Shown one piece after another: positions 35,196 to 46,389 of a stretch of DNA of 64,000 nucleotides. The stretch lies in NCBI GenBank assembly GCA_030704615.1, contig CM060733.1, forward strand, positions 25,980,001 to 26,044,000, read 5' to 3'. The notes under the pieces were generated by a model. It made no database searches. It was not told the DNA's origin and worked only from the letters and a program-made list of their open reading frames with translations. Both the position numbers and the translations under genes were made by a program. Within the stretch, counting starts at the first letter, position 1, and each line of letters starts with the position of its first letter. Source of the DNA: Takakia lepidozioides. Taxonomy: Eukaryota > Streptophyta > Takakiopsida > Takakiales > Takakiaceae.

Positions 35196-38100
35196 AAATC
35201 ATCTAAGAACACCTGCATGAAATCATCCAGATACTCATGGAAAGATTCACTTATCACTCTCTGAAAAGTTGCTGGTGCATTACAAAGTCCAAAATGCATG
35301 ACTTTGTATGCATAAGCACCCCAGTCTGTGATGAAAGTTGTCTTTCCCTGGTCTTCCTCTGCCACTTGCACTTGGTTATACCCACTGAAGCCATCCATGA
35401 ATGAGTACATCTCCATGCCTGCCACAGTGTCCAGTACCGCTTCTGTGAATGGCAAAGGGAAAGGATCTTTCTTTGTACAAGCATTCAACTTCTTGTAGTT
35501 CACACAAACTCTCAGTTTACCATTCTTCTTGGGAACTATCACAATGGGTGACAACCAAGTTGTATACTCTACTATATATAAACTTAGCCTTAGCCAACTT
35601 CTTGATCTCTTCCCCAACCTTCTGTGCATAGTTGGGATTCATTCTGTACCTTGCCTATTTGATTGGTACTGACCCTGATTCTAGTTCAATCTTATGCTGA
35701 CAGATCTCAGGTGGTATCCCTTTCAGATCCTCATAGCTCCAAGCAAATACATCTTTGTATTTGATGAACAGACTCTTAGCTTCCTCAAAGAACTCTGGCT
35801 CCAAGTCAGCCCCTACTTTCACCATTCTTGGTTCCTCCTCAGTTCCCACATTCACTTCTCTTACCTGCTCATCAGCTGTGATTGTCCAACCAGTCTCTAC
35901 TTCATCCTGTAAACTCACAGTAGCTGGTTCTTCTAGGATTTCCATTTCTCCCTCTCTTTCTTCATAGAAATGTGGTGGGTAACTGCTTGTTTCACCCTCA
36001 ATTGGTGTTGCTGTCACTACACCACAACAGATACCTTTTAAACAACTTAGGCCCTCCAGTTGCATTTCTGCAACCTGCTCCCACTCCGGGTGTGCAACGA
36101 ACAGGGTACCTTCTTGCTCCTTATCAAGTCCTCTCCTCCAGTCATACTCTCTGACTCCCCGAGGTCTTCTCGTAGCAGGTAGTCTACTAGATTTCTTTGT
36201 GGTGATTTGTATCTTGTGCTTCCCATCATACACAGTTAGTAACTGGGAATTCCAGTCATGGAATACCCTGGCCTGTTTCAGCCATGGTTGACCCAGCAAT
36301 AATGAGTAAGCTTCCATGACATCATCCATTTTCAACACAGTCATTGTGATCTTAAAGATCATCTTTTGAATTTGTATCTTAACTCTTCTTATCAAACCCA
36401 ATGGCTGAACACTTCTTTGATCTGCCATTGCTACTGTGAATGGGGTTGGTTTCATGTTACTTAAACCAAGCCTCTGCCTTAATTGGTCAGTTATGATATT
36501 CACTCCAGAGCCTCCATCTATCAGTACATCAGTCAAGTCTGTACTTCTAATTCTCAATTGGATTACTGGCATAGAATCATCAAAGTCCATGACTGTTTCG
36601 TGCCCTTCCGGCTTCACAGTATAGCTTGTCACCTTGCTGTTCAGTCTTGTGTTCCCTGTCACATGAGCAATATGATTAATTGCTTGATACAGCCTGTGCC
36701 TACAATGAGGTGCCACAGCCAATAGTTGTCCAATGGTAATCTCCGCTTTGGACTGGCATATTACTTCGCCAAAAGTCCCTTCATTACTCTGCATTTCTGC
36801 AGCTTCTTTCTTCCCTTCATCCTCACTCACTTCCTCTTCTCTTTCAGAATCAGAGGAATCTGCCATAGGAATATCAGTACTCTTCTGCATTTCCCTTATG
36901 GTATCTGTCACTTTCTTGTGCAGTTCCTTCTCATCTCTCCAAGCCTCATCATCTTCAGGCACATCACTGCCATCTTCATTATCATCACCTTCCTCATCTA
37001 CTGGAGGTATTAATTTAGCTTTGTTTTTGGTTACTATCATTGTACTTACTTCTGCTACAACACATGGCCTAACCATGTGAGCTGCCACCACTGGGCCTTC
37101 ATTCACAGGAGCTCTCATCTCATTCTGGTATCTGATCCAGAATGGACAGGCTACCTTACGATGTCCTGCCTGATTACAATAGTAACACAGTTCTTCACCA
37201 TTGGGTCCTCGCCCTTGGTCTGCTCTGGGATTATTTCTGTAATCCTGATTCCCTAGCTGGTAATTCCCCCTTGGATTACTCTGATAGTTGCCTCTGGAAT
37301 TTCCTTGGTAATTCCCTCTTGGATTACCTCTCCCTTCCATACCATTGTTATAACCACCAGGCCTTCCATAGTGGTATTGATCACTGTTTCTTCTTGGCTG
37401 GGGCTGCACTTGATGCACCCTTACTTGCCTAGGTTCTCTCGCAGCTGTCCTTCTGTTGTAATAACAATTCTCAGTAGAATGGTTATCCATTTTACAGATA
37501 GTACAGTGTTTCTCCTTCATGTGGCATTCAGTGGTGGTATGGCCTTCATTCTGGCATTTTGCACAGTAAACACCCTTCCTCCAATGTGTTGCAGCCTCTG
37601 TAGCATACTTCTTCAAGATTTCTTCTAATCTTTTCTCATAGTTATCCCTCTTCAACTTTTCCTTCCTCTTACTCTTCCTCTTGAGCTCTTGCTTTTCTTC
37701 CTCATCTGACTCATCCTCAGAGTCATCATAATCTCTTTTCTCTCTCCTGAGCATTCCCAATTGCTCAATTCTGTTAGTTGTTTCAAATGCCTCCTCCACT
37801 GTATTATGGGGTAGCATATCCACTTTCTTTTGCAACTCTGGTCTTAGTCCACTCACAAACCAGGTCTTTTGTAACCCTGGTGCTGGTACAGCAGCCAATT
37901 TTTTCATCATCAATTCCATCTTTTCCATGTACTCCTCAACAGTTTCATGCTTCTTTTGCTTTAACTGTTGTAAACTTCCATACATTTCATCGTCAGTTTT
38001 ACTTGTCCTGAACCTATTTCGGAATGCTGTATTTAAGCCATTCCAGGTTATGAAATGATTATCAGGGAATCTTGCATACCATTCACTTGCTTTCTTTATA

Positions 38101-39086
38101 AGTGAACAAGGAAACAGTCTCATCTTGGCATCATCGTCATTCTCATTGTTCACAATACACATGTGCTCAAATTGGCTAATGTGTACATCAGGATCCCCTT
38201 TCCCTGAATATATTGGAAAATGTGGTTTTGCCCGTGTTGGTTGTAACGCCATCTGTGGCCCTATCCCCTGCCCACTGACAGGTGCTGGCCCCCTTGCTGG
38301 TGCTGGTCCTTGAGGACCTGTTGTAGTTGTGGTGGAACTTCCACCAAGTGCTGGCCCCTGAGCACTCTCTGCTACTGGCCCCACTATATTCATAGTATTC
38401 CCAGCTCCAGTTGCACTGCTTCCCATACTCCCTGTCCCCCCAGAGCCAGATCCAGGCTGCCGGACAGATCCCCCTGAGCCGACACCTTCGTTGGCCTGTG
38501 ATCCAAGTGCTCCACTTGATCCAGGTCCAACGAGTTGGGATGTCCTGGTTGTAGTCTCAACCTCAGCTGTTGGGTCTACTTCTTCATACTCTTCATCTTC
38601 CAATTTCTTCTCTCTGTTTTCATTTTCCAAGTTCTGCCCTTGGGTTTCTTCTTCTTCACTCATGTAACTCAATTGCAATGGTGTTGGAGAGTCTGAACTC
38701 TCCGTTGGCTCTGCCACATCCTCTCCTCCTTCTTCGTCTTCCGTTTCAGAAACTGGAGTTCCTGCTTTTGGTGTTCCATGCCAACTCTTATCAAAGATTT
38801 CTGTCAAATCTTTTATCCAGGGATGTACCTCAGATCTTTCACCTCGTGGTTGATCTTCTTCTTGTACCAATTCCCTTAATCTTTCTTGCAAAGAATAAAA
38901 AGGAGTGGCATCCAACTCTAGTTCTTCCGGTATGGGTGATGTACTCTCTGGTCTTAATGGTGTGAGAGGTCCAGATGATTCCCCTATGTCTATTCCTCTC
39001 TCCCAAAGATATGGATAATTAGCTTTTAGATAACTTTCTCTTTTTGCTGAATATCTCTGGAGTCTAGCTTCTCTTTCATCACTCAT
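35190..39086 (-). pseudogene. Ty3/gypsy gag-protease-reverse transcriptase, truncated by inversion
   Basis: A long frame runs from ATG 39,086 to 35,655 (1143 aa). An acidic, Pro/Gly-rich N-terminus is followed by the retrotransposon gag domain (EWYARFPDNHFITWNGLNTA, then LKQKKHETVEEYMEKMELM), a Lys/Glu tract, a Cys/His-rich stretch, and a CCHC knuckle (CYYCNQAGHRKVAC). Next comes a retropepsin-type protease site (DVLIDGGSGVNII). The reverse transcriptase start follows, but TAG replaces a sense codon at about 35,655 and a one-base insertion near 35,585 shifts the frame to 35,629-35,190. That part holds LSPIVIVPKKNGKLRVCVNY, FMDGFSGYNQV and the active-site box VFLDDFSVYS. The rest of RT, RNase H and integrase lie at 21,212-23,712 in opposite orientation. 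PBS upstream at 39,675-39,692. Confidence 0.9.
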
Positions 39087-39674
39087 GTCCCATGTCTTTC
39101 ATTTCTTTAATGAGGCAATAACCAAAACTCTCTTCTGTAGTATCTCTCGTATATGCCTGGGTTTCTTTCAAGCTTCAATTCAATCCCTGGCTATACTAGA
39201 AGTCTCTGTTACCATATAACCATATGGCAAACAAGTCCGAAAAGCTGTTCTTGGTGTGAGTTTGATCCACAGAATATCTTTAGGAATCCAATTCTTTACC
39301 AGTATAAGCTCTTCATGCATATGAGTGTAAACATTCACTTTCATTTCCTCCCAGCCTTCAAACTCTACTCGCTTAATGGATAGCAATGCTATCACATAAA
39401 CCAGTGTTGGTAACCAATGTGCTCTTCCTCTACAGGCCACCTAATAAATCTTTATCACTCCTTTCTCCAGACCCCACTAAGGGTCAGCATCATGCACTCT
39501 CTTAAGAATGCTTTCTTTACAACCGTCTGGCAATTCCAAGAACCTCGGAAAGAATTGTTGGACAATCTTTCCTTCTCAGTTCCACATGGAATTTGATTCA
39601 CATCAAATTCTTTAATTCTCCAACCACCATGATCCCACCAGATGCCTGTCACATCTGGTTGTTCATGACTTAGT

Positions 39675-39692
39675 TCCCCAGTATGGTCGCCA
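39675..39692 (-). promoter_or_regulatory. Primer-binding site of the inverted Ty3 element
   Basis: On the minus strand TGGCGACCATACTGGGGA follows a short CGACATT. It closely resembles the TGGCGACTCnACTGGGGA site used by Tat/Ogre-lineage plant elements, which is complementary to the 3' end of a tRNA-Arg (from memory). It places the 5' LTR end at about 39,694 and the LTR on the higher-coordinate side. Confidence 0.6.
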
Positions 39693-40316
39693 AATGTCGA
39701 GCGGCTTTTACTCACCCATCCCTTTGCTATCCGAGGTGGAAACTCCAAGATAGAAGAGTTGGATATCTCTAAGCACTCAGCCCGCTCAGAACAATCAGTC
39801 ATGACCTACAGCTAGTGAATCATGGTTGTGCTTCCTATTTGTATTCCTTCTTGCCTTCATGTTATCAATTTACCTTACTGTGTATATTGAAGCATCAGAT
39901 TGCTTCAGTATCTACCAAGTTCCAATTAATCATGCATTCATTCCACAGCTTCTCTCATGTCTCTCTACACAGTATGTTTGTACCGAATAAATATCAGATT
40001 AAGATTAATCAAGTATCAGGCCTATGCCATAGTGTCCCTAATCTACCCTACTGTATGATTCTACAGCTTGCATGAATTAAGCCTCAATCAAGTCATCATC
40101 TCCTCTTCACTGTTCCGCTCTCCGTTTCGTCACCTCCTCCCCTGACCAAGTTGCGCTCCTCCAGAAGTGATCCCCTTCCTGTTGTCGCCCTGCCTAATCT
40201 ACCCGCAAGCTGTTCTAACCACCTAACTAACTAACCGTCACCCTTGAAGTAACACGTTCCCTCTGCAGATGTCGTTCCCACACAGTCATTCCCTGTCAAG
40301 GATAACCGTTCCCCAT

Positions 40317-40566
40317 GTACGCTGTGACAGGCTGTGCCGAGCTATGAATGGCTGTATAAAGCTGTGTCGGGCTGTGACTAGTTGTGCGAAGCTGTGTCGG
40401 GCTGTGTTAGACTGTGACGGGCTGTGACTGGCTGTGCGAAGCTGTGTCGGGCTGTGTCGGGTTGTGACTGGTTGTGCAAAGCTGTGTTTGGCTGTGTCGG
40501 ACTGTGTCTGGCTATGATAGACTGTGACGGGCTGTGACTGGTTGTGCGAAGCTGTGTCGGGCTGTC
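40317..40566. repeat. ~10-20-bp tandem repeats of the GCTGTGACGGGCTGTGTCGG type
   Basis: About 250 bp consists of variants of GCTGTG followed by ACTGG, TCGGG, CGAA or ACGGG. It lies upstream of the PBS at 39,675-39,692, in the position of the U3 of the 5' LTR. It is followed at 40,569 by a C-run (CAACCCCCCCTAAAGC). Confidence 0.8.
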
Positions 40567-40599
40567 AACCCCCCCTAAAGCCTGCGCCCGCCACCCCTA

Positions 40600-42262
40600 A
40601 GGCTCCTATTGGTCTCAGTCTACCATCCGTAAGTCTGCGCAAAAATTAAGGGTACCCCATAGAACCCGTTAAAGCGTCTAAGTCCCAAGCAGCCCTCTAA
40701 CATGTATTGATGTACACATGGCATCGACTTGGGCTTGATCTCAACACTGCTGCTCTGGTCTTCTAGCTGAAGTGAAGGCTCAGAAGTCTATTATGTCCAT
40801 GAGGAGAGCAAGAATTGAAGTGAAATGATACTTTATGATGTCCGCGGGAAGCTCAAAGAGCTTATGTGACAAAGGAAGCATGAAACAAGAAAGAGATGGT
40901 GCCCACCACAAGCAGCCCGAAGACAACTACTGCTTAAGAGTCAAAGAGTCAAAGCCTCATGCAGATATGCTAAGCATTTCTGATCCTCTTAATGGAACAC
41001 CTCCTTGAGAGAAAGAAACTTTATTACATCGACAAGGGGGCTGAGGGCCCATTACTAAGAGAGAAAGAGGACTTATCAGTGCCGAGAAAGAGAAATGAAA
41101 TTAAATGAAATGGTGCTTTATAACGTCCGCGGAAAGCTCATAGAGCTTATGAGAGAGGTACATATCTGAACCCAAAAATTTGTCCTCGTCATATGATGAA
41201 ATGGCAGGAAACAAGACCAGATGTGGAAGGGGTTGGAAAACATGCAAAGAGCCCTACAGACAAACTTGGGGACTGGTCCAGAGGTTGGCCTGGCGGTGAG
41301 ACTGCTCTCATTGGCTGGGTGAGTTTAGTGAAAACGTTGGACTCCGTTTCCAAGCAGGAGGCAACTTGTCGAAGTCTTAGGGAACTGTGATTAGCAGATT
41401 GGCGAGGCCTTTCTTATTGTTGTACATGTTGTATCAGTACACTGACGCAAAGCCAATGTGCAATCATCATGACAAAGCTTAGAAACTAAAAAGAAGAGGG
41501 AAGCATCTAACAATTTGAAAGTAATTGGCTGTCTATACTTGCATTGAGTCTGTGTTGCAGGTTCTCCCCCTCTCCTTCTTTCTCCCTCACTAACTAAGAG
41601 ACATGCATTCAAAATCTCAAAATATGAAAGGAGGATTAAGGAACATTGAAGCTGCTTCAATACAAGTGCATCATGCCAAACCTTCATTTCGCCGCCTGGG
41701 ATCCCTAGGGGATCTTGTGGGAATCAAAGTCGCAGAGAAGCGGCGGACGCCAGGGAGATGAATTGAGATAGGCTTAGCTTGAAGGCTAGGGTTCAGTCCA
41801 TGGAAACTACGGTCAGGGTCCCTACTAAAAATTTCTCCCTTAGACCTTTGTAAGGACGATCTGCACCTGTACATTATTTGATCCTATGAGGCAGCCCACC
41901 ATCGTGAAGAAATTTGGGGCCAAGTCTGATGAGAGGTCAAAACAGGCTGAAATAGGTCGAAGAAGAAGGTGCCCTCACCACATTGTCCTCGACCTTGTGT
42001 CATGATCCATGGAGGATTTGACTGACCTTGAACCCAAGAGGACCTCTTGTGTCTGCAGCTTGTGTCTGTAGTCAGGTAATGTCGGATTGCTCTGTGAGAA
42101 CCACCACAGTGTAGCTGAGTGGGCGTCGATTGAAACACGGACTGCTAAGACCAAACTGACTCTCCCAAGAACCTTGTAAACATCAGGAAGAATACCAAAT
42201 CATGGTACTAACAGGAGCCAAGAGCCCACATTTGCGGTTGCGGTGCAGGTTGCGTTTTGCCC
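40600..42262. other. Region between the two Ty3/gypsy elements
   Basis: No gene recognised. A short sequence is duplicated: GAAATGATACTTTATGATGT at about 40,822 and the related ...GGTGCTTTATAACGTCCGCG at about 41,112. Both continue into CCGCGG(G/A)AAGCTCA...GAGCTTATG. The remaining short ORFs carry no domain. Confidence 0.4.
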
Positions 42263-42346
42263 TGTCGTGCGCATTAAATGCTACACAACTACATCGTTGT
42301 CCAAACCACACCACACATATATGCACAATAAAGTAGTCTGCCACAA
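42263..42346. repeat. ~84-bp direct repeat, copy 1
   Basis: CTGTCGTGCGCATTAAATGC through AAAGTAGTCTGCCACAA. Copy 2 is at 42,694-42,777. The 3' half is identical and the 5' half diverged. The two copies bracket the 347-bp repeat at 42,347. Confidence 0.8.
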
Positions 42347-42693
42347 TGATAAGAAACCCAAAGAACACACTGTTGACACAAAACATGAAAACCAAAACCA
42401 TCACTCTTTGAAATAGTAGTCGAGCCAGGGGCACCCCAAGCTATGGGGACTCCACCCCACAATAACCTACACTCCCATCATGAGTACACTAAGATCTAAA
42501 CGCATGCAGGAGCTCGGTCGCGCAGGCTCAACTCGAAGATGAGCCGCGCGACTGCCGCTCTCGTGAAGATAAGACGGACCAGGTGTCAAACTAAACTTGA
42601 CACCTGATTTAACACTTGACCTAAATCCAAGTGTTAAATACAAATAACTAGTTTTATTCTAGCTGTTTCACACTGTGCTTATTTAACTTGACA
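42347..42693. repeat. 347-bp TG...CA repeat, copy 1 (LTR-like)
   Basis: Begins TGATAAGAAACCCAAAGAAC and ends TTATTTAACTTGACA. It is about 95% identical by eye to 53,844-54,194. TG...CA ends and the paired arrangement suggest an LTR or solo LTR, but neither copy has a matching 4-6 bp target duplication and neither abuts a PBS or PPT. Confidence 0.75.
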
Positions 42694-42777
42694 GCTGTCG
42701 TGCGCATACATATCGCTACACACCATCGCTGTCCAAACCACACCACACATATATGCACAATAAAGTAGTCTGCCACA
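42694..42777. repeat. ~84-bp direct repeat, copy 2; likely start of the 3' LTR
   Basis: On the minus strand this begins TGTGGCAGACTACTTTATTG, directly after the purine run at 42,779-42,789. It is therefore the probable first part of the 3' LTR of the methyltransferase-bearing element. Confidence 0.55.
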
Positions 42778-42778
42778 A

Positions 42779-42789
42779 TCGCCCCCCTA
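42779..42789 (-). promoter_or_regulatory. Polypurine tract of the methyltransferase element
   Basis: The minus strand reads TAGGGGGGCGA, then T and TGTGGCAGAC. A G-rich purine run next to a TG dinucleotide is the usual plus-strand primer and LTR boundary. Confidence 0.55.
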
Positions 42790-43037
42790 GCTGGTGGATA
42801 GGTCCCTCTACCTCCAGATAGCTACAAGATGTAATAGCCACAGCCGTACTAAGTCCTCTATCACTGTCCCTATTGTACTCAAACTCTATAGACCAAGAGG
42901 CCGGGTACAAGAGTAGCCCCATCGTTAGTCGCCGTCTTGCAATCTGTGAACTTGAGCCAGGATCTCGTGTGTTCAAGGTCTCCTAGTAGCTGGGCCTTGC
43001 GTTTCTTGTTAGCCTTCCATGGTTGTATCCACTCCCA

Positions 43038-44322
43038 CTATCCAATGCAATGTGGACATAACCAATCCCCATCTGGAACCATCTCAAGAGGTGGAGTCAA
43101 GCATCCCATATGCCAACCTCTAGAGCATCGATCACACACCAGCATGGTGGCTGCCCCTTTAGCAGACCCACACAACATGCACCTCAAACCTGCAGATACC
43201 ACTGCCAGGTTTGGGTCAATCCTGCCATCGACATTCGGAAGGTGACATGGCGCACAATTACGCACATGGTCCTTCCAAGTTATGCCATCCCGACCCTCCA
43301 AGACCAAGACGCCTGAGGGCAAGACCTCTCGAACCCTCAAAATAACACGTCCTGCAGTCACATCCAGGGTCGTAGGAGCAGTCTGCTGCAGATAGACATA
43401 GTCACCAGGGTTGAATCTCCGAACCCCAGGACGATAGCCCCCACCACGTATGGTAGCATACCTCAACGTATCACGGTGTTGTGCAATGGCAAGGTTCTCG
43501 AAAGCCATGGGCATGACTCTCTTGAACAACTCTGCACGCTGCTCACATGCACGTGCCCACACGTCCGGATCGTCAAGGTTAAGAACTGTAGCAGCTTCTC
43601 TGCGAATGGATGTAGGCAAATCCGGCTCTCGGCCAAAGAGAAGAAAGTATGGTGAGAAGGAGGCAAGTGATGCTTGCTTGCTGAACCTGTAGCCCATGGC
43701 TAACCAGGGTAACTGAAGGTCCCAATCTCCTAGGTGTCCCTTCTGCAAGCCATACTTGCGCAAACCCCTCTTTACTGTCTGAACAACTCTCTCTGCCAAG
43801 CCATCGGCTTCAGGATGATCCCGAGAAGTGGTGCGGTGGTCTATCAAGGCCTTGTCACACAAAGCCTGAAACTCCCCCAAGAACTCTCTCCCTTGGTCCG
43901 TGAGTACCTCAGCTGGAGCACCGAATCGGCTAAGCACACAATCCAGGAATGCATACGCAGCTCCCTCACTAGCCTTATCAGGCAATGGAACCAATTCAAT
44001 CCACTTGGAGAAGTGCTCCACCATCACCAACACGTACTTGTTGTGCGCATGGTCAGTGGCAACGGCCCTGCGAAGTCAAGACTCCACCTGTAGCCCAATC
44101 CCATGATCGGAAGAGGGTGCAATTGTGGAGTAGGGGCGTTGAATGAAGCACGCACCCTGTCACACACCATGCACCTAGCCACAAATTGTTGCACCTCTGT
44201 GTGCATACCACGCCACCAATACTGCCCCTGCAGTAGACTATGAGTGCGTCGCACCCCAAATGCCCCAACTCCTCATGGGCATGCCGCACTAACCGTGCCC
44301 GCTGTGTTTGGGTGAGGCACAA
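43038..44322 (-). CDS. Integrase with C-terminal PHD finger
   Basis: The zinc-binding HHCC region lies in shifted frames at 44,322-44,053 (VRHAHEELGHLGCDALIVY) and 44,254-44,024 (QFVARCMVCDRVRASF). The open frame 44,033-43,038 (331 aa) then has the DDE core: Lys/Trp-rich HFSKWIELVPLPD, the second Asp in VLTDQGREFLGEF, and the Glu in HPEADGLAERVVQTVKRG. It is followed by FNPGDYVYLQQTA (GPY/F-type region) and a terminal Cys4-His-Cys3 finger of PHD type: CMLCGS, LVCDRCSRGWHMGCL, GDWLCPHC. In other Ty3 elements this position is held by a chromodomain that steers integration to chromatin marks. A PHD finger usually reads histone H3 tails, so a targeting role is a reasonable inference. The core is intact; the N-terminal zinc domain is frameshifted. 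Confidence 0.88.
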
Positions 44323-44519
44323 TCCTCACTCGACCATCCTCCCACACTCGGAGCAGGTGTGTCCCCTCCCACTTGAACCTCTTGGCTCGTTGTAGGATCC
44401 GATCCCTCTCCTTGGCAGTCACAGTGGCTGCCGTGTCTCCAGTGCGGAGGTAGTCCAACACAACTGAATCCTCATGTATATCTTTGGCGCCACCTTGCTC
44501 ATTGCTGGCCTCAGGGTCC

Positions 44520-46003
44520 TCAGACACTTGATCTACAGTCATCCCTGTTGCAGGTCCAACCTGGCCTTCCGCTGCCAAGATACACAAAATGCAGATGCAT
44601 GCCATCCGGGCACCATCTCCTCGTCCGTCTCACCATGCCACCGAGAGCTCCAGTGTCATCCTGCTGGCTCGTGCATGGATTGCGACTCAACCCATCTGCA
44701 TTGCGATTGACCAAACCCGGTCGATGCACCACCTGAAAGTCATACTCTTGAAGGATGAGTGCCCACCGTGCAAGCTTCCCCGTAAGCTTGTCTGACTCCA
44801 TCAACCACTTGAGTGGTTGGTGATCCGTGACAAGGGTGAAGAGATTGCCGTATAGATAGCACCTGAAGTGTGCCACGGCCCACACTGCAGCTAAGCATTC
44901 TCCCTCATATGAGCTATACTTAGACTCTGCAGCATTGTTCGAGCGGCTAGCATAAGCCACTACGAACTCTCTTCCCTCATCATCCACCTGTGTGAGCACC
45001 GCTCCAAGCCCCAGCATGCTCCAATCTGTATGCTGAAAAGGACGCCCCCTGATAGGTCGTCTCAAGATGGGCGCCGAGGTCAACCTCGCCTTGAGCTCTT
45101 GAAAAGCTTGTTCTTGCTCATCTTCCCACTGCCACTCCTGGTCCACCTTGGTCAGCTTGGTTAGAGCCTTTGCAATGGCACTAAATCCCTTAACAAACCG
45201 TCTGTAATAGTTTGCTAACCCCATGAAAGCTCGAACTCGGCTCACATCGTGGGGCGTGGAACCTGTGCAATGGACTCTACCTTAGTCTGCTGTACCCCCC
45301 TCCAGGATATATCATGTGACCCAGATACTCAATCTGGTTGTGGAAAAACTTGCACTTGCCCGGATGTAACTTCAATCCGTGCGTCCTCAAGCGCTCAAAT
45401 ACCCCCTGAAGGTGTCTCTCATGCTCCTCCACCGTAGCACTAAAGAGATGATGTCATCTATGTAGCACCGAGCAAACTCCACCCCTGCTAGAATCCTGTC
45501 CATGACTCTTTGAAACTCAGCGGGAGCGTTTTTAAGCCCAAATGGTAAGAACCGCCACTGGTATAGGCAATCCTTCCCGTGCTCATTGATCCCCCAGAAT
45601 GCCGTCTTTTGCTTATCCGCCTCCTTGATCGGCAACTGGTGATATCCGGATCGTAAATCCAACGTGCTAAAGACCTTGGAATGCCCAATGGCATCAAAGA
45701 TCTCCTCTGGTGTTGGCATGGCATACCTATCGGACTTGGTCTGACGATTTACAGGCCGGTAATCACCGCACATACGTCTCTCCGTCCAATTGCCATAGAC
45801 ATCCTTCTTGCTGGCATCACTGTGGCTGAAGCATACTCTCCACCAGAGAGCTCCACCAAACCTGCCTCCCAGAGATCTTGAGTCCTCATCTGAATCAAAG
45901 ACCTCTCCATGTCACTGTATCTATAGGGTCTCCGAAAGATTGGCGTGTCAGTGGCCAACTCAATACGGATCTCTTGACCCTTCAGTGCTCCCAAGTCCTT
46001 CAA
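44520..46003 (-). pseudogene. Reverse transcriptase and RNase H of the methyltransferase element
   Basis: RT starts near 46,003 (IRIELATDTPIFRRPYRYSD; GGEYASATVMPARRM), shifts frame, and continues at 45,773-45,387 with MCGDYRPVNRQTKSDRYAMP, FSTLDLRSGYHQLPI and the active-site box CYIDDII (YxDD). A further break near 45,390-45,250 removes part of the thumb. RNase H follows at 45,245-44,520: ANYYRRFVKGFSAIAKALTK, HTDWSMLGLGAVLTQ with the first acidic position, ESKYSSYEGECLAAVWAV and LVTDHQPLKWLM. In FQHTDWS the usual second Asp region (TDAS) reads TDWS. Two or more indels make this copy non-functional. Confidence 0.88.
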
Positions 46004-46389
46004 ACTGAAGGCAAAGCAATTCCTGTAAGCCCTCAGGAACCGCCGTATACGTCGTCTCTCTCCTCCGGTGACAATGGGTCCAATGTCAGGCTCCCAATTG
46101 TCCTCCGTAACTGCAACCTTAAGTCCAGTGGGCTTAGAGGTAGAGGACGCGTCCCGTGGTTGCTATGCTGCAACCTCTTGAGCAGTACTTCCCTTCCTGC
46201 TCAGTCAATGACAAGGCCTCATCCTGCCCCATCATCTCATCATTGAGAACCTCCTCATCCCGAGAAGAATCCCCAACCTCATCCATCACAGCTGCTTGGC
46301 TGCCAACTCCCTCTGAACCTCGAGCACCTCCCACGTGTGCCATGGATGTCTACACCCCGTGGTCCTCACCGGCTCGCCCCCACTCGCTG

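Noticed and set aside
38125-38965. Plus-strand hydrophobic ORFs antisense to gag (35.6-39.1 kb)
   Set aside because: They are shadows of the 1143-codon gag-pol frame and have Leu/Phe/Ser-rich composition from the complement of acidic codons.
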